NCBI GenBank assembly: GCA_013112545.1
Contig: JABFGJ010000004.1
Location: 1 to 64,000, forward strand
Direction: 5' to 3'
Length of the DNA: 64,000 nt
Source: Bacteroidota bacterium
Lineage (GTDB): Bacteria > Bacteroidota > Bacteroidia > Flavobacteriales_E > Vicingaceae
The stretch's first letter is position 1. Every line of letters starts with the position of its first letter. Shown here piece after piece: positions 24,978 to 35,437 of this stretch. The notes beneath the pieces were generated by a model. The model saw only the letters and a list, made by a program, of their open reading frames with translations, searched no databases and was not told where the DNA came from. The translations under genes were made by a program, and so were the position numbers.

Positions 24978-26993
24978 ATGTTTTATTGGAGCCAAATACC
25001 TTTAGTAAAAATTGTTATTCCTTTTTGTTTAGGAATTATTCTTCACCAATATTTACCCAGCTTTTACTTTCAACAATTAGATTTTTTATTCGTTGCTATT
25101 GGTTTTGTTTTTATTCTATATTTTCATACAGATATTTTTCAGAAATATAAATTTCGCTTTCATTTTGGGATAATACTTTTCATTGCTTTTATATTCTTTG
25201 GCTTTAAAATTCACGAACATTACAACCAAGATATTCATGTTGTAAAAGAATACGATTCAAAACAAGTAAAATGGCTGGGAAAAATAAATGAAATAGTAAA
25301 AAATGATGGGGAGACAGCATTACTTCATACAGATTTTGTTGTAATTGGCGACTCGCTAGCTTTAAAACAAAAAGCACAAGTTTGGGTAAGAAACCCTTAT
25401 GAAAATATTCAAATAGGCGATTCAATTATTGGGTTTTCTAAATTTTCAAAAATATCAGAACCGCAAATACCAAATCAGTTTAATTACTCAAGCTTTCTCG
25501 CAAATCGAAAAGTTTACCTCCAATGTTTTACCGACTCTATTATATTGATATCAAGTCATGAAAACATATTTAGCTATGCTACTTCAATGCGAAATAAAAT
25601 CATTTTCCTGTATAAGGAAATGGGAATAAAAGATCAAAACCTAGCCGTTTTAATAGCATTAACTCTTGGAGAAAAACAATTTTTAGATTCAGAAACTAAA
25701 TCCACCTTTGCAGATGCAGGAGCCATGCATATATTGGCTGTTTCAGGATTACATGTTGGCATTGTTTTTTTAATACTTCAAACCTTGCTCTCATTTCTGC
25801 AAAAGTTAAAATTCGGAGCAATTATAAAAGCAATAATGTTATTGCTTGGTATCTGGTGTTTTGCTTTGCTAACCGGACTATCACCTTCAGTTCAAAGAGC
25901 GGCATGTATGTTTTCTATCTTAGCAATTGGTGGAGCATTAAACCGTTCTACAAACATTATTAATTCCATATCGGCTTCAGCGTTTATAATTTTATTAATC
26001 AATCCAAACGCAATTTTTGAAGTTGGTTTCCAATTATCTTATTCAGCAGTAATTGGCATCGTTTTGTTTCATCCTATTTTGCAGCACTTATTTCCTGTTC
26101 ACAATAAATGGCTCAAAAAAATTACCGCATTGTTATTTGTGTCTTTCGCTGCACAAATAGCAACTTTGCCTTTTACATTGTATTACTTTCATCAGTTTCC
26201 AAATTGGTTTTGGCTTATTAATTTAGGAGTTATTCCTATAGCTTTTATTATTGTTGGTTTAAGTGTTTCAACATTACTTGTTTTTATAATATTTTCAAAA
26301 ACATTTGGATTATCTATACTCTTAAATGGCACTTTATATGCTTTAAATTATCTGGTTGAATTAAGTCAAATACTTCCATTTTCAACAACTTCAGGAATTT
26401 GGATAGATATCTTCTCAGCAATTTTAATATTTGCTCTTATTTTCACGCTAACATTGCATTTGTATTTCCCCAGTTCGTTTAAAATCGGGATTGTATTAGC
26501 CATTTCTATTGTTTTATCTATAAAAGGAATTAGTTGGAATCAAAATAGAAATAATCAGCAATATTTTGCAGCTTATCCATTTGGCAATAATGTCATTATT
26601 GCAAATATTAATGGTCAGAATGCGGAGTTATATTATTTAAAAGATACTTTGACTCCATTTCAAAGCATGCAAGTTGAGAGTCACTTGCTATCAATCGGTG
26701 TGAAATCAATTCATAAACAAATAAATACACAGAACAGAAAGAGAGATTATAATGTATTGTCCTTAAACAATAAACTAATTTATTATGGCGATTTGAAATA
26801 TGTTTTATCTAAAAAACCTTTACCATTTGATGTGTTTTTTATAACATCTAATCAGTCCTACGTTCCGATTTGTGAAATCGGAGAATCCATGAAAAATATA
26901 TTTTATTTACCATACTTATTATATTATGATGAAAATCAGAACTGTGATTTACCTCCTAATGTTTTAAATAGATTTATGGGATTTACTTACTAA
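24978..26993 (+). CDS. comEC: ComEC/Rec2-family DNA-uptake channel protein
   Basis: This 671-residue inner-membrane protein has an N-terminal DUF4131-like region with several membrane helices, an OB-like soluble part (about residues 85-180), and the ComEC competence domain with many helices (LTLGEKQFLDSETKSTFADAGAMHILAVSGLHVGIVFLIL and LTGLSPSVQRAACMFSI). The protein ends without a full metallo-beta-lactamase domain, as is usual for Bacteroidota homologues. It probably carries single-stranded DNA into the cytoplasm during natural transformation. It follows the SpoIID-like gene by 27 bases. Confidence 0.9.
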   Translation: MFYWSQIPLVKIVIPFCLGIILHQYLPSFYFQQLDFLFVAIGFVFILYFHTDIFQKYKFRFHFGIILFIAFIFFGFKIHEHYNQDIHVVKEYDSKQVKWLGKINEIVKNDGETALLHTDFVVIGDSLALKQKAQVWVRNPYENIQIGDSIIGFSKFSKISEPQIPNQFNYSSFLANRKVYLQCFTDSIILISSHENIFSYATSMRNKIIFLYKEMGIKDQNLAVLIALTLGEKQFLDSETKSTFADAGAMHILAVSGLHVGIVFLILQTLLSFLQKLKFGAIIKAIMLLLGIWCFALLTGLSPSVQRAACMFSILAIGGALNRSTNIINSISASAFIILLINPNAIFEVGFQLSYSAVIGIVLFHPILQHLFPVHNKWLKKITALLFVSFAAQIATLPFTLYYFHQFPNWFWLINLGVIPIAFIIVGLSVSTLLVFIIFSKTFGLSILLNGTLYALNYLVELSQILPFSTTSGIWIDIFSAILIFALIFTLTLHLYFPSSFKIGIVLAISIVLSIKGISWNQNRNNQQYFAAYPFGNNVIIANINGQNAELYYLKDTLTPFQSMQVESHLLSIGVKSIHKQINTQNRKRDYNVLSLNNKLIYYGDLKYVLSKKPLPFDVFFITSNQSYVPICEIGESMKNIFYLPYLLYYDENQNCDLPPNVLNRFMGFTY

Positions 26994-27164
26994 TTTAGAT
27001 TTTAGTGTTTGATTTTGGCTTAGTTATTCTTTATTATTAATAGCAGTGTTTGGTACTTAAAAAATTAGTAGCTGATTATAGGGGTTTTTTCTGTTAAAAT
27101 AGAAGATAGAAACAATTACTTGAATTAATGGTTATTTTTATGTCCTTAATTGTTTAACATATAT

Positions 27165-30100
27165 ATGAATTATACAAAAGCTATTTTTACAAGTATTTTA
27201 CTTGTTTCAGGGGTTTTATTTGCCCAAAATTCAAATAATCAATATATTCCTATTGAGAAAGTTTCTTTAGTGGAAAGCACAATAATTCCAAATTACATTG
27301 AATATGACCATCAAAATGCTCCAGATTTAAATGATTTGGATGATTTATTGTCTCCTTATTTAAAAGGTAAAACTGGCTTAGGATTAAGGCTTTTGAAAAC
27401 TGAACATGACCAATTGGGTTTGGTTCATTATCGTTATATACAAACCTATTTGAATACAGATATTGAATTTGCTGAACTAATGGTTCATACAAAAAATTCT
27501 AAAATTTTATCAATGAATGGTAAAATGATTGCAGAATACCCTACGAATACTACTACAAATTTAACAGAAAGCGCTGCATTAAACGCTGCATTGAATTCCG
27601 TTGGAGCTACATCTTATAAGTGGCAAATTCCATCTGAAGAAGCACATTTAAAATTGGAATTAAATGATGAAAATGCAAGTTATTTCCCTCAAGGTGAATT
27701 AGTCTATATCAATCCATCTCTAGAATACAACGCTAATGGTTTCAGGTTAGCTTATCGCTTTAATATCTATGCACAGGAACCAATGAGTAGAGCAGAAATA
27801 TATGTAGATGCTGTAAATGGTGAAATTATTTTTAGAAATGAGCAAATCCATCACACCAATGTAACGGGAACTGCAAATACAGCTTATAGTGGAGTTCGTT
27901 CAATCCCTACAGATAGTGTTAATTCTAGTTTATTTAGACTTAGATCTTCAGAAGGTGGAAAAACTATCAATACATACAATCTGAATCTTTCTACTAATTA
28001 TGGATCAGCCACAGATTTTACAGATACAGATAATATCTGGAACAATGTAAATGCCCAAAAAGATGAATATGCAACCGATGCTCATTGGGGCGCTTCAGAA
28101 ACCTATGATTATTTCTTAAATGTTCATGGTAGAAACAGCATTAATAATAATGGATTTCCTTTAAATAGTTACATTCACTCAAGTGATCCACAAAGTGGTT
28201 CCAGTTCTTATGTTAATGCTTTTTGGGATGGGCAAAGGATGACTTATGGAGACGGAAATAGTTCGTATTCACCCTTAGTAGCTTTAGATATAGCTGGGCA
28301 TGAAATTTCTCATGGACTTACAACTTTCACTGCAAATTTAGTTTACGCAGCTGAATCAGGTGCTTTAAATGAATCGTTTAGCGATATATTTGGAACTGCA
28401 ATTGAATTTTTTGCAAGACCGTCTAGAGCAAACTGGTTGATTGGTGAAGATATAGGATCGGCATTTCGCTCAATGTCGAATCCATTGCAATTTGGTGACC
28501 CAGATACTAGATTAGGTCCTTCGTGGCAAAATGTAGTTGGCTGTGTACCATCAAGTCAAAACGATCAATGTGGTGTTCATGGAAATAGCGGCGTTCAAAA
28601 TAAGTGGTTTTATTTATTAACCATGGGAGGAAGTGGAACAAATGGTATTGGTAATGCTTACTCTGTTAGAGGAACTGGTATTGATACTGCATCTGCAGTT
28701 GCATTTCGAAATTTAACTGTTTATTTAGGAAGAAATTCGAATTATGACGATGCGCGATTTTTCGCTATCAAATCTGCTGTAGATTTATATGGTGCTTGTA
28801 CACCTCAAGTTGCTTCTGTAACAAATGCTTGGCATGCTGTAGGTGTTGGATCTCCTTATGTACCAACAACAATAAGCGATTTTTCAGCAATAGATACCGC
28901 TGAATGCAAAGCTCCATTTTATGTCAATTTTCTAAATAATAGTACCAATGGTTTAACATATTTCTGGGATTTTGGCGATGGAACTAACAGTACAGCTAGA
29001 ACACCTACTCATTTATATCAAAATCTTGGTAATTATGATGTTAAATTAAAAGTTGATGGTGGAGCATGTGGTGTAGATTCGCTAGAAAAATTGAATTATA
29101 TATTAGTAGATACCAATATAGTTTGTGAGGTTTTATTGGCTAATGGAAGTAACGCTACACAAACTACTTGCAGTGGCAAATTATATGATTCAGGTGGTTC
29201 AACTGGGGCTTATAACCCTAATGAAACAGGAACGATTACCATCGCACCTGTTGGTGCAGCCAGTGTTAGTTTAAATTTCATCATGTTTGATGTAGAAGCT
29301 GGTACAACAGGAACGAACTGTAATTATGATAATTTACAAATTTTTGATGGTAACTCAACTAATGCTTCATTAATTGGAACATATTGTAATAATAACTTAC
29401 CTTCTACAATAACTTCGACAACAGGTGCAATAACACTTAAATTTACTTCTGACCCTGGTGTAGAGCTTAATGGCTTTGAAATAGATTGGTCTTGTACTTA
29501 TCCAAGCAGTTCGCCTTCACCTGATTTTATAGTAAATGCATCAAAGAGTTGCTCAGGTGAAATTTCATTTGAAGATAAAACCACAGGTGCGCCAACTTCG
29601 TGGAGTTGGGACTTTGGTGATGGAAATTCATCAAACTTGCAAAACCCTGTTCATACCTACAATAACAATGGTACATATACAGTAAAATTAATCTCATCAA
29701 ATAGTTTTGGCCCTGATAGTGTTTCTAAAAGCGCACTTTTTACAGTAAATAGACCATTGCCTGCAATAAGCCAGAACGATACATTTTGTTTAAATCAAAA
29801 TATTAGATTAACTGCCAATGGAGTAGGAGATATTAAATGGTATAAATCTCAGAATGGAGGGACAGCTCTATTTAATGGTAATGTGTTTAATACTGCAGCT
29901 GTGAATAAAGACACCTCATTTTGGGTAGAAGATTATATAGAAGCTCCTTTACAATCTGTCGGTCCTACTTCCAATGCCATTGGCTCAGGAAATAATTTTA
30001 CTGGCAATCAGTATTTAATCTTTGATGTATTACAGCCGATTAAATTACAGCGAGTTACTGTTTTTTCTGGTATGGGGCAAACAAGAACAATTGAATTGAG

Positions 30101-30692
30101 AGATGGAAACGGAAATGTTTTACAATCTAAATATTTGTATGTTTCAAGTGGTATGCAATTTATATTCCTAGATTTCAACATCCAACCAGGAACCAATTAT
30201 CAATTGGGACTTTCATCAGGAAGTAGTGTGGATTTTTATCGAAATGACGGTGGAGTTACTTTTCCATATACTATTCCAAATATGGTATCTATAAAGTCGA
30301 GTAGTGCAAGTTCTAACCCAGGTGGTTATTACTACTACTTTTATGACTGGAAGGTAAAAGCAATTGATTGTAGTAGCCAAAGAATTGAAGTAAAGGCATT
30401 TATAGACTCTACATGTAATTCTACAGGAATTGAGCAATTAAGCACCAATTCAGCTGATTTTAGTATTTATCCAAACCCTGCAAAAAACAAGATTACAATT
30501 CTAACATCAACAAATTCGACTAATTATACAATAGAAGTGTTTAATAAGGTTGGCGAACTAGTGCTGACAACATATTCAAAAAATACGAATTCAAATCAAA
30601 TAGATGTAAGCTCACTTTCGAATGGAGTTTATTTTGTGAAAGTAATTTCACAAAATGCCCAAAAAGTCAAATCAGTCGTAGTGTTAAAATAA
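27165..30692 (+). CDS. Secreted M4 (thermolysin-type) metalloprotease, T9SS
   Basis: This secreted zinc protease of 1175 residues from the ATG at 27165 has a signal peptide ending near LFAQ. A propeptide precedes the M4 domain, whose zinc site is complete: His379 and His383 in AGHEISHG and Glu403 in GALNESFSDIFG, with thermolysin spacing. After the catalytic domain come a PKD domain (about residues 570-640, YFWDFGDG), a CUB-like domain with paired cysteines (about 655-780), a second PKD domain, a lectin-like region, and the T9SS sorting domain (FSIYPNPAKNKI to the C-terminus). It should be released or anchored at the cell surface. A close paralogue follows in tandem. Confidence 0.93.
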   Translation: MNYTKAIFTSILLVSGVLFAQNSNNQYIPIEKVSLVESTIIPNYIEYDHQNAPDLNDLDDLLSPYLKGKTGLGLRLLKTEHDQLGLVHYRYIQTYLNTDIEFAELMVHTKNSKILSMNGKMIAEYPTNTTTNLTESAALNAALNSVGATSYKWQIPSEEAHLKLELNDENASYFPQGELVYINPSLEYNANGFRLAYRFNIYAQEPMSRAEIYVDAVNGEIIFRNEQIHHTNVTGTANTAYSGVRSIPTDSVNSSLFRLRSSEGGKTINTYNLNLSTNYGSATDFTDTDNIWNNVNAQKDEYATDAHWGASETYDYFLNVHGRNSINNNGFPLNSYIHSSDPQSGSSSYVNAFWDGQRMTYGDGNSSYSPLVALDIAGHEISHGLTTFTANLVYAAESGALNESFSDIFGTAIEFFARPSRANWLIGEDIGSAFRSMSNPLQFGDPDTRLGPSWQNVVGCVPSSQNDQCGVHGNSGVQNKWFYLLTMGGSGTNGIGNAYSVRGTGIDTASAVAFRNLTVYLGRNSNYDDARFFAIKSAVDLYGACTPQVASVTNAWHAVGVGSPYVPTTISDFSAIDTAECKAPFYVNFLNNSTNGLTYFWDFGDGTNSTARTPTHLYQNLGNYDVKLKVDGGACGVDSLEKLNYILVDTNIVCEVLLANGSNATQTTCSGKLYDSGGSTGAYNPNETGTITIAPVGAASVSLNFIMFDVEAGTTGTNCNYDNLQIFDGNSTNASLIGTYCNNNLPSTITSTTGAITLKFTSDPGVELNGFEIDWSCTYPSSSPSPDFIVNASKSCSGEISFEDKTTGAPTSWSWDFGDGNSSNLQNPVHTYNNNGTYTVKLISSNSFGPDSVSKSALFTVNRPLPAISQNDTFCLNQNIRLTANGVGDIKWYKSQNGGTALFNGNVFNTAAVNKDTSFWVEDYIEAPLQSVGPTSNAIGSGNNFTGNQYLIFDVLQPIKLQRVTVFSGMGQTRTIELRDGNGNVLQSKYLYVSSGMQFIFLDFNIQPGTNYQLGLSSGSSVDFYRNDGGVTFPYTIPNMVSIKSSSASSNPGGYYYYFYDWKVKAIDCSSQRIEVKAFIDSTCNSTGIEQLSTNSADFSIYPNPAKNKITILTSTNSTNYTIEVFNKVGELVLTTYSKNTNSNQIDVSSLSNGVYFVKVISQNAQKVKSVVVLK

Positions 30693-30708
30693 ACTATAAT
30701 TCATAAAA

Positions 30709-33700
30709 ATGAAAGGATTTATTCTCAGTATTGTAGTCTCTCTATTTGTTTTAAGTGCAAGTGCTCAATCTAGCATTTTGCTTGGTGCAAGTGCAAAAAA
30801 AAATGTAGCAGAAGCACATGAATTGAGGATGAGCGCAGGGAATCCTATTCCAACATACATAGAATTTGAAAAAAGCTCTCAAATTAATTTTGAGAGTTGG
30901 GAATCCTATTTTAGAACGACATTTCAATTACCTAATTCTTACGGTTTTCAGCTGCTATCAGAACAACACGACGAATTTGGGATGACACATTATAGATTTG
31001 TTCAAACCTATAATACAATAATAATAGAGCATGCTCACCTTATTGTTCATGTAAAAAATGGTTTAGTTGTTTCAATAAATGGTCTAGCATATAATAATCC
31101 ACTAACTTTTGCTAATACTACTATTAGTGAAGTTCAAGGTTTGGAAACTTGTAAAAACTATGTTGGCGCAAAGCAATATAAATGGGAATCAAAGGAAGAA
31201 GAATCTTATTTAAAAATAGAACAAAATAATTCGGAAGCAACATATTACCCTACAGGTGACTTCGTTTATGTGGGTAAGGAAGGAAGCACTTTGGCTGAAG
31301 ATATAACTTTATGCAGGAAGTATAATGTATATGCAATTGAGCCACTTTCACGACATGAGATTTACGTTGATGCAAAATCAAATGAAATTGTTTTTGTTAA
31401 TGAACAAATTCATCATGCAAATGCCAATGGAGTTGCCAACACAGCATACAGTGGAACTCGTGCAATTATAACAGACAGCACAGAACATGGGTATCGATTA
31501 AGAGAAACTACAAGAGGAAACGGGATTTCTACTTTTAACATGCAAAAATCAACTCAACATGGACAAGCCATAGATTTTAAGGATTCTAATAATGTTTGGA
31601 GTAACTTTAATGCTAACTTAGATCAATATGCAACAGATGCTCATTGGGGTGCAGAAAAAACTTATGATTATTTTGATACAATTCATGGCAGAAACAGCAT
31701 AGATGGAAATGGGTTTCGTTTATTAAGTTATGTTCATTATGGCAATAATTATAATAATGCCTTTTGGGATGGTCAGCGTATGACCTATGGAGATGGCAAT
31801 CAGATGAATACTCCTTTGACTTCATTAGACATTGCAGGCCATGAGATTGCTCATGGATTAACGAATTTCTCTGCAGGGTTAATTTATAGAAAAGAATCTG
31901 GAGCATTAAATGAGTCTTTTAGTGATATTTTTGGAGCTTCAATTGAGGAATTTGCAAGGCCAACGAAATTTAACTGGTTATTAGGAGAAGACATTGGAGG
32001 AGCTTTTAGAAATATGGCAAATCCTAAGTTATATAGTGATCCAAATACTTATGATGGTCAAAATTGGATTAGTCAAAATTGCACTCCAACAAATGGTAAT
32101 GATTGGTGTGGTGTACACACAAATAGTGGTGTTCAAAATTTTTGGTTCTATTTATTGACAGACGGAGGAAGTGGAATAAACGATATTGGAGACACATTTT
32201 TAGTAAATGGGATAGGCAAGATTGACGCCGCTAAAGTTGCTTTTAGAAACTTAACTGTTTACTTAACACCAACTTCAGATTACCAAGATGCGAGATTCTA
32301 TGGTATAAAATCTGCGATTGATATCTTTGGTGGTTGTTCTCCTGAGGTTGAATCTGTAACTAACGCCTGGTATGCTGTAGGAGTTGGTGGTGCATATACT
32401 CAAGGTGTTAATGCGAGTTTTGTGGCTGTTTATGATACTGTTTTTTGCTCTATTCCAGCTACAGTGCAATTTCATACTAACTCAAACAATGTATCTAATT
32501 TTCATTGGCAATTTGGAGATGGTGATACATCAGATTTGCCCTTTCCTGTTCACGTGTATGATTCAATTGGAGTATATACGGTTTCACTTCATGTGGACGG
32601 AGGAGTTTGTGGTAAAGATTCTATTTTTAGAACAGCTTACATAAATGTAGATACTGCTAATTTATGTTCTTACTCGATGATTAGAAATAGCCATCAAACT
32701 ATTAATGAGTGTAGAGGTAGGCTTTATGACAATGGCGGCTTAAACGGCGATTACGAATTAAATTCAAAAGATACAGTTGTAATCTCTTCCTCTTCAGCAG
32801 ATTTCTTAGTACTTAAATTAAATTCCATTTTCGTAGAATCTGGTTTTAAAGGAAACTGTAATCATGATTATATCGAAGTTTTTGACGGCCCAAGCGTTAA
32901 AGATCGTTCACTTGGGCGATTTTGCACTGCTGTACAATTAACAGACTCAATTATATCTTCTGGACCAAACTTAACCCTTGTTTTTTTGTCTGATGAGAAA
33001 ATTACAAAATCTGGGTTTGTTGCAGAATGGTATTGTTTAAATGCAACTCAGATTCCTGTTGCAGATTTTATAATGAAGTATGATACAACTTTTGATGGTA
33101 AAAACGAATTTTATAATAGGACATTGAATGGTGCTAATTCGTGGTTTTGGAATTTTGGCGATGGCAATACAAGTACAGAAAAAAATCCGAGGCATAGCTA
33201 TTTAAACAATGGAACATACACTGTAAGCTTATTAGCAACAAATGGTATAGGTTCAGCTACTAAATCAAGCCAAGTACTTGTTGCTCGACCTAATGCTCCA
33301 CAAGTATTAGGAGATACCAACTGCATAAACGGGCGTGTTAAATTAGTTGCTACAGGCTCAGGCCGATTAGATTGGTTTAAGACAACTACAAGTATGCCTG
33401 CCGTATTTGTTGGAGATACATTTAGAGTTAATTTGAATTCAAATGATACTTCGTTTTATGTATCTAGTTACAACCAGAACCCTAGAGTAATTGGAACTCC
33501 AATATTTATTAACGGAACGGGTAGTCATAGTGATACTACTGCAAAATTGTTTTTTGATGTTTTAAAACCCACTTTAGTTGAATCCGTAATTATTAACTCA
33601 AATCGAAGAGGGGAGCGAGTTGTCGTTTTAAGAAACTCTAGCAATGAAATTATAGATACTCGTATTGTAAACGTTCCGAATGTACCAAGCCAAGTTGCAT

Positions 33701-34209
33701 TGAATTTTGAAATTGGAATTGGGCGCGACTATTCTCTTTCGATTGGTAATAGAAATCCTAGTGCTTACGTCAATTATACAGGAGCTGCTTACCCATATCA
33801 GTTTGGTAATTTTATGAGTATAACATCAAGCAGCCTTGGTAACTCAGCTTATCCTTTCTTTTATTATTTCATTGCAAGAGAATTACCTAGAATTAGTAAA
33901 AGGATTCAAGTAACAGGGTTTGTAGATACTTCTTGTATCATCACCAGCCTGAAAGATGAAGTCAGTTTGGATTATAAATTTGATGCATACCCAAATCCTA
34001 CATCCGGAGATTTAATGATTTCTACAAATTCGAATGACAGTTATAGCCTCCAATTATTTGATTTGAATGGGAAGGCGGTTTCAGACATTTATTCCAATCA
34101 GCTAAAAAGTACTTCTATTCAATTGGATGACATACAGTCAGGTATGTACTTTTTGAAAATTAAAACCAAAAATGGGTTGATTTCTAAAAAGATAATAAAG
34201 AGCCATTAA
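30709..34209 (+). CDS. Second secreted M4 metalloprotease, T9SS (tandem paralogue)
   Basis: This 1166-residue protein has the same domain order as its upstream neighbour: signal peptide (ending SASAQ), propeptide, M4 domain with His378 and His382 in AGHEIAHG and Glu402 in GALNESFSDIFG, PKD domain, CUB-like domain, second PKD domain (WFWNFGDGNTSTEKNP), lectin-like region and T9SS sorting domain (YPNPTSGDLM). Only 16 bases separate the two genes, which points to tandem duplication and shared transcription. The active site is intact, so both copies should be active. The C-terminal part has diverged more than the catalytic part. Confidence 0.93.
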   Translation: MKGFILSIVVSLFVLSASAQSSILLGASAKKNVAEAHELRMSAGNPIPTYIEFEKSSQINFESWESYFRTTFQLPNSYGFQLLSEQHDEFGMTHYRFVQTYNTIIIEHAHLIVHVKNGLVVSINGLAYNNPLTFANTTISEVQGLETCKNYVGAKQYKWESKEEESYLKIEQNNSEATYYPTGDFVYVGKEGSTLAEDITLCRKYNVYAIEPLSRHEIYVDAKSNEIVFVNEQIHHANANGVANTAYSGTRAIITDSTEHGYRLRETTRGNGISTFNMQKSTQHGQAIDFKDSNNVWSNFNANLDQYATDAHWGAEKTYDYFDTIHGRNSIDGNGFRLLSYVHYGNNYNNAFWDGQRMTYGDGNQMNTPLTSLDIAGHEIAHGLTNFSAGLIYRKESGALNESFSDIFGASIEEFARPTKFNWLLGEDIGGAFRNMANPKLYSDPNTYDGQNWISQNCTPTNGNDWCGVHTNSGVQNFWFYLLTDGGSGINDIGDTFLVNGIGKIDAAKVAFRNLTVYLTPTSDYQDARFYGIKSAIDIFGGCSPEVESVTNAWYAVGVGGAYTQGVNASFVAVYDTVFCSIPATVQFHTNSNNVSNFHWQFGDGDTSDLPFPVHVYDSIGVYTVSLHVDGGVCGKDSIFRTAYINVDTANLCSYSMIRNSHQTINECRGRLYDNGGLNGDYELNSKDTVVISSSSADFLVLKLNSIFVESGFKGNCNHDYIEVFDGPSVKDRSLGRFCTAVQLTDSIISSGPNLTLVFLSDEKITKSGFVAEWYCLNATQIPVADFIMKYDTTFDGKNEFYNRTLNGANSWFWNFGDGNTSTEKNPRHSYLNNGTYTVSLLATNGIGSATKSSQVLVARPNAPQVLGDTNCINGRVKLVATGSGRLDWFKTTTSMPAVFVGDTFRVNLNSNDTSFYVSSYNQNPRVIGTPIFINGTGSHSDTTAKLFFDVLKPTLVESVIINSNRRGERVVVLRNSSNEIIDTRIVNVPNVPSQVALNFEIGIGRDYSLSIGNRNPSAYVNYTGAAYPYQFGNFMSITSSSLGNSAYPFFYYFIARELPRISKRIQVTGFVDTSCIITSLKDEVSLDYKFDAYPNPTSGDLMISTNSNDSYSLQLFDLNGKAVSDIYSNQLKSTSIQLDDIQSGMYFLKIKTKNGLISKKIIKSH

Positions 34210-34539
34210 ATGTATGCTGATAACTTACAGAACTGGAATTTAGTTTTTAATTCTACAGCTGAGTTAAAAAAGTCGCTAATTGAAAATAAAACAGGTAAAA
34301 GACAAATTCAAGATAAATGGATTTGTTTTTTATTTTATAATGAAAAGCTCTACGCATTTGAAGAAATGTGTCCACACCAACAAAAATCATTGTTAGGGGC
34401 TCAATGCATAAATGGCGACATCGTTTGTCCATTTCACCAATACAAGTTTAATTTGCAAACCGGTTGTGGCCATGACTTATCTTTACAAACTTACCCGATA
34501 AAAAAAGAAAGTGATCGATATTATATTCAGCTATTTTAA
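34210..34539 (+). CDS. Rieske [2Fe-2S] ferredoxin-like protein
   Basis: This 109-residue protein has the two Rieske cluster motifs, CPHQQKS and CPFHQYKF (Cys-X-His and Cys-X2-His), spaced as in small Rieske ferredoxins and nitrite-reductase small subunits. No signal peptide is seen, so it is probably a cytoplasmic electron carrier. The ATG follows the protease stop codon without a gap and it overlaps the DUF2279 gene by 29 bases. Its redox partner is not visible in the window. Confidence 0.86.
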   Translation: MYADNLQNWNLVFNSTAELKKSLIENKTGKRQIQDKWICFLFYNEKLYAFEEMCPHQQKSLLGAQCINGDIVCPFHQYKFNLQTGCGHDLSLQTYPIKKESDRYYIQLF

Positions 34540-35437
34540 AACAAAAAAACTTTCATTTGGTGGAAGTCTTTTACTGTTTTTAAGTTTAGTAAGTTCGAAT
34601 TGCATGGGCCAATCAGATACTTCAATTATTGACAAAACTCGATTGATTAAAGTAAGTGCGGCAACAGGTACAGTTTATGTATCAACCATTTATGTTTTAA
34701 GTAATCTGTGGTATGCTGACTATAAGCAATCTAAATTCCATCGTTTTGACGATAATTCAGAATGGTTGCAAATGGATAAATACGGTCACACTTATTCTTC
34801 CTATTTAGGCGGGTTTATTGGAAAAGAAGCTCTTGAGTCTGCAGGTTTTAGTCAACGAAAATCTATATTATACGGCGGTGGGTTGGGGTTTTTATTTCTA
34901 GGTACTATAGAAATAATGGATGGATTTAGTGCAGATTGGGGGTTTTCATGGGGTGATATGGCTAGTAATGCACTTGGAACTTCATTATTAATGGGTCAAG
35001 AATTATTGTTTCAAAAACAAATTATCATTCCAAAGTTTTCTTATTCATCGTCTAGATATAGGGCTTATAACCCTAAGCTATTAGGGGAGAACAACAATCA
35101 AGCAATTATTAAAGATTATAATGCCCAAACTTATTGGTACTCCGTTAATTTATATTCAATCTACGAACCCATCAAGCCAAAATGGTTAAACTTTGCTTTT
35201 GGAGTAGGTGCTGACGGCATGGTAAATTCTCACGGAAATTACATTACAAATCACGGTGAAATAATTAGACCAAGTCGTCAATATTATATTTCTTTAGATG
35301 TTGACTTTTCAAAGATAAATACTCAAAATAAATTCTTGAAAACCTTATTTAAAGCAGCAAATTTTATTAAAGTTCCTGCACCCACCCTTGAATTCAATGA
35401 AGAGAAAGGTAGCAATTGGCATTGGTTGTTTTTTTAA
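34511..35437 (+). CDS. DUF2279 outer-membrane/periplasmic protein
   Basis: This 308-residue protein matches DUF2279 (KYGHTYSSYLGGFIGKEALESAGFS, EIMDGFSADWGFSWGDMASNALG), a family of envelope proteins related to YfiM. A signal-like segment (GGSLLLFLSLVSSNCMGQ) ends near residue 34. The start is GTG inside the Rieske gene; no ATG lies before the signal. The C-terminus shows alternating beta-strands. It overlaps the convergent NUDIX gene by four bases. Function unknown. Confidence 0.78.
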   Translation: MIDIIFSYFKTKKLSFGGSLLLFLSLVSSNCMGQSDTSIIDKTRLIKVSAATGTVYVSTIYVLSNLWYADYKQSKFHRFDDNSEWLQMDKYGHTYSSYLGGFIGKEALESAGFSQRKSILYGGGLGFLFLGTIEIMDGFSADWGFSWGDMASNALGTSLLMGQELLFQKQIIIPKFSYSSSRYRAYNPKLLGENNNQAIIKDYNAQTYWYSVNLYSIYEPIKPKWLNFAFGVGADGMVNSHGNYITNHGEIIRPSRQYYISLDVDFSKINTQNKFLKTLFKAANFIKVPAPTLEFNEEKGSNWHWLFF

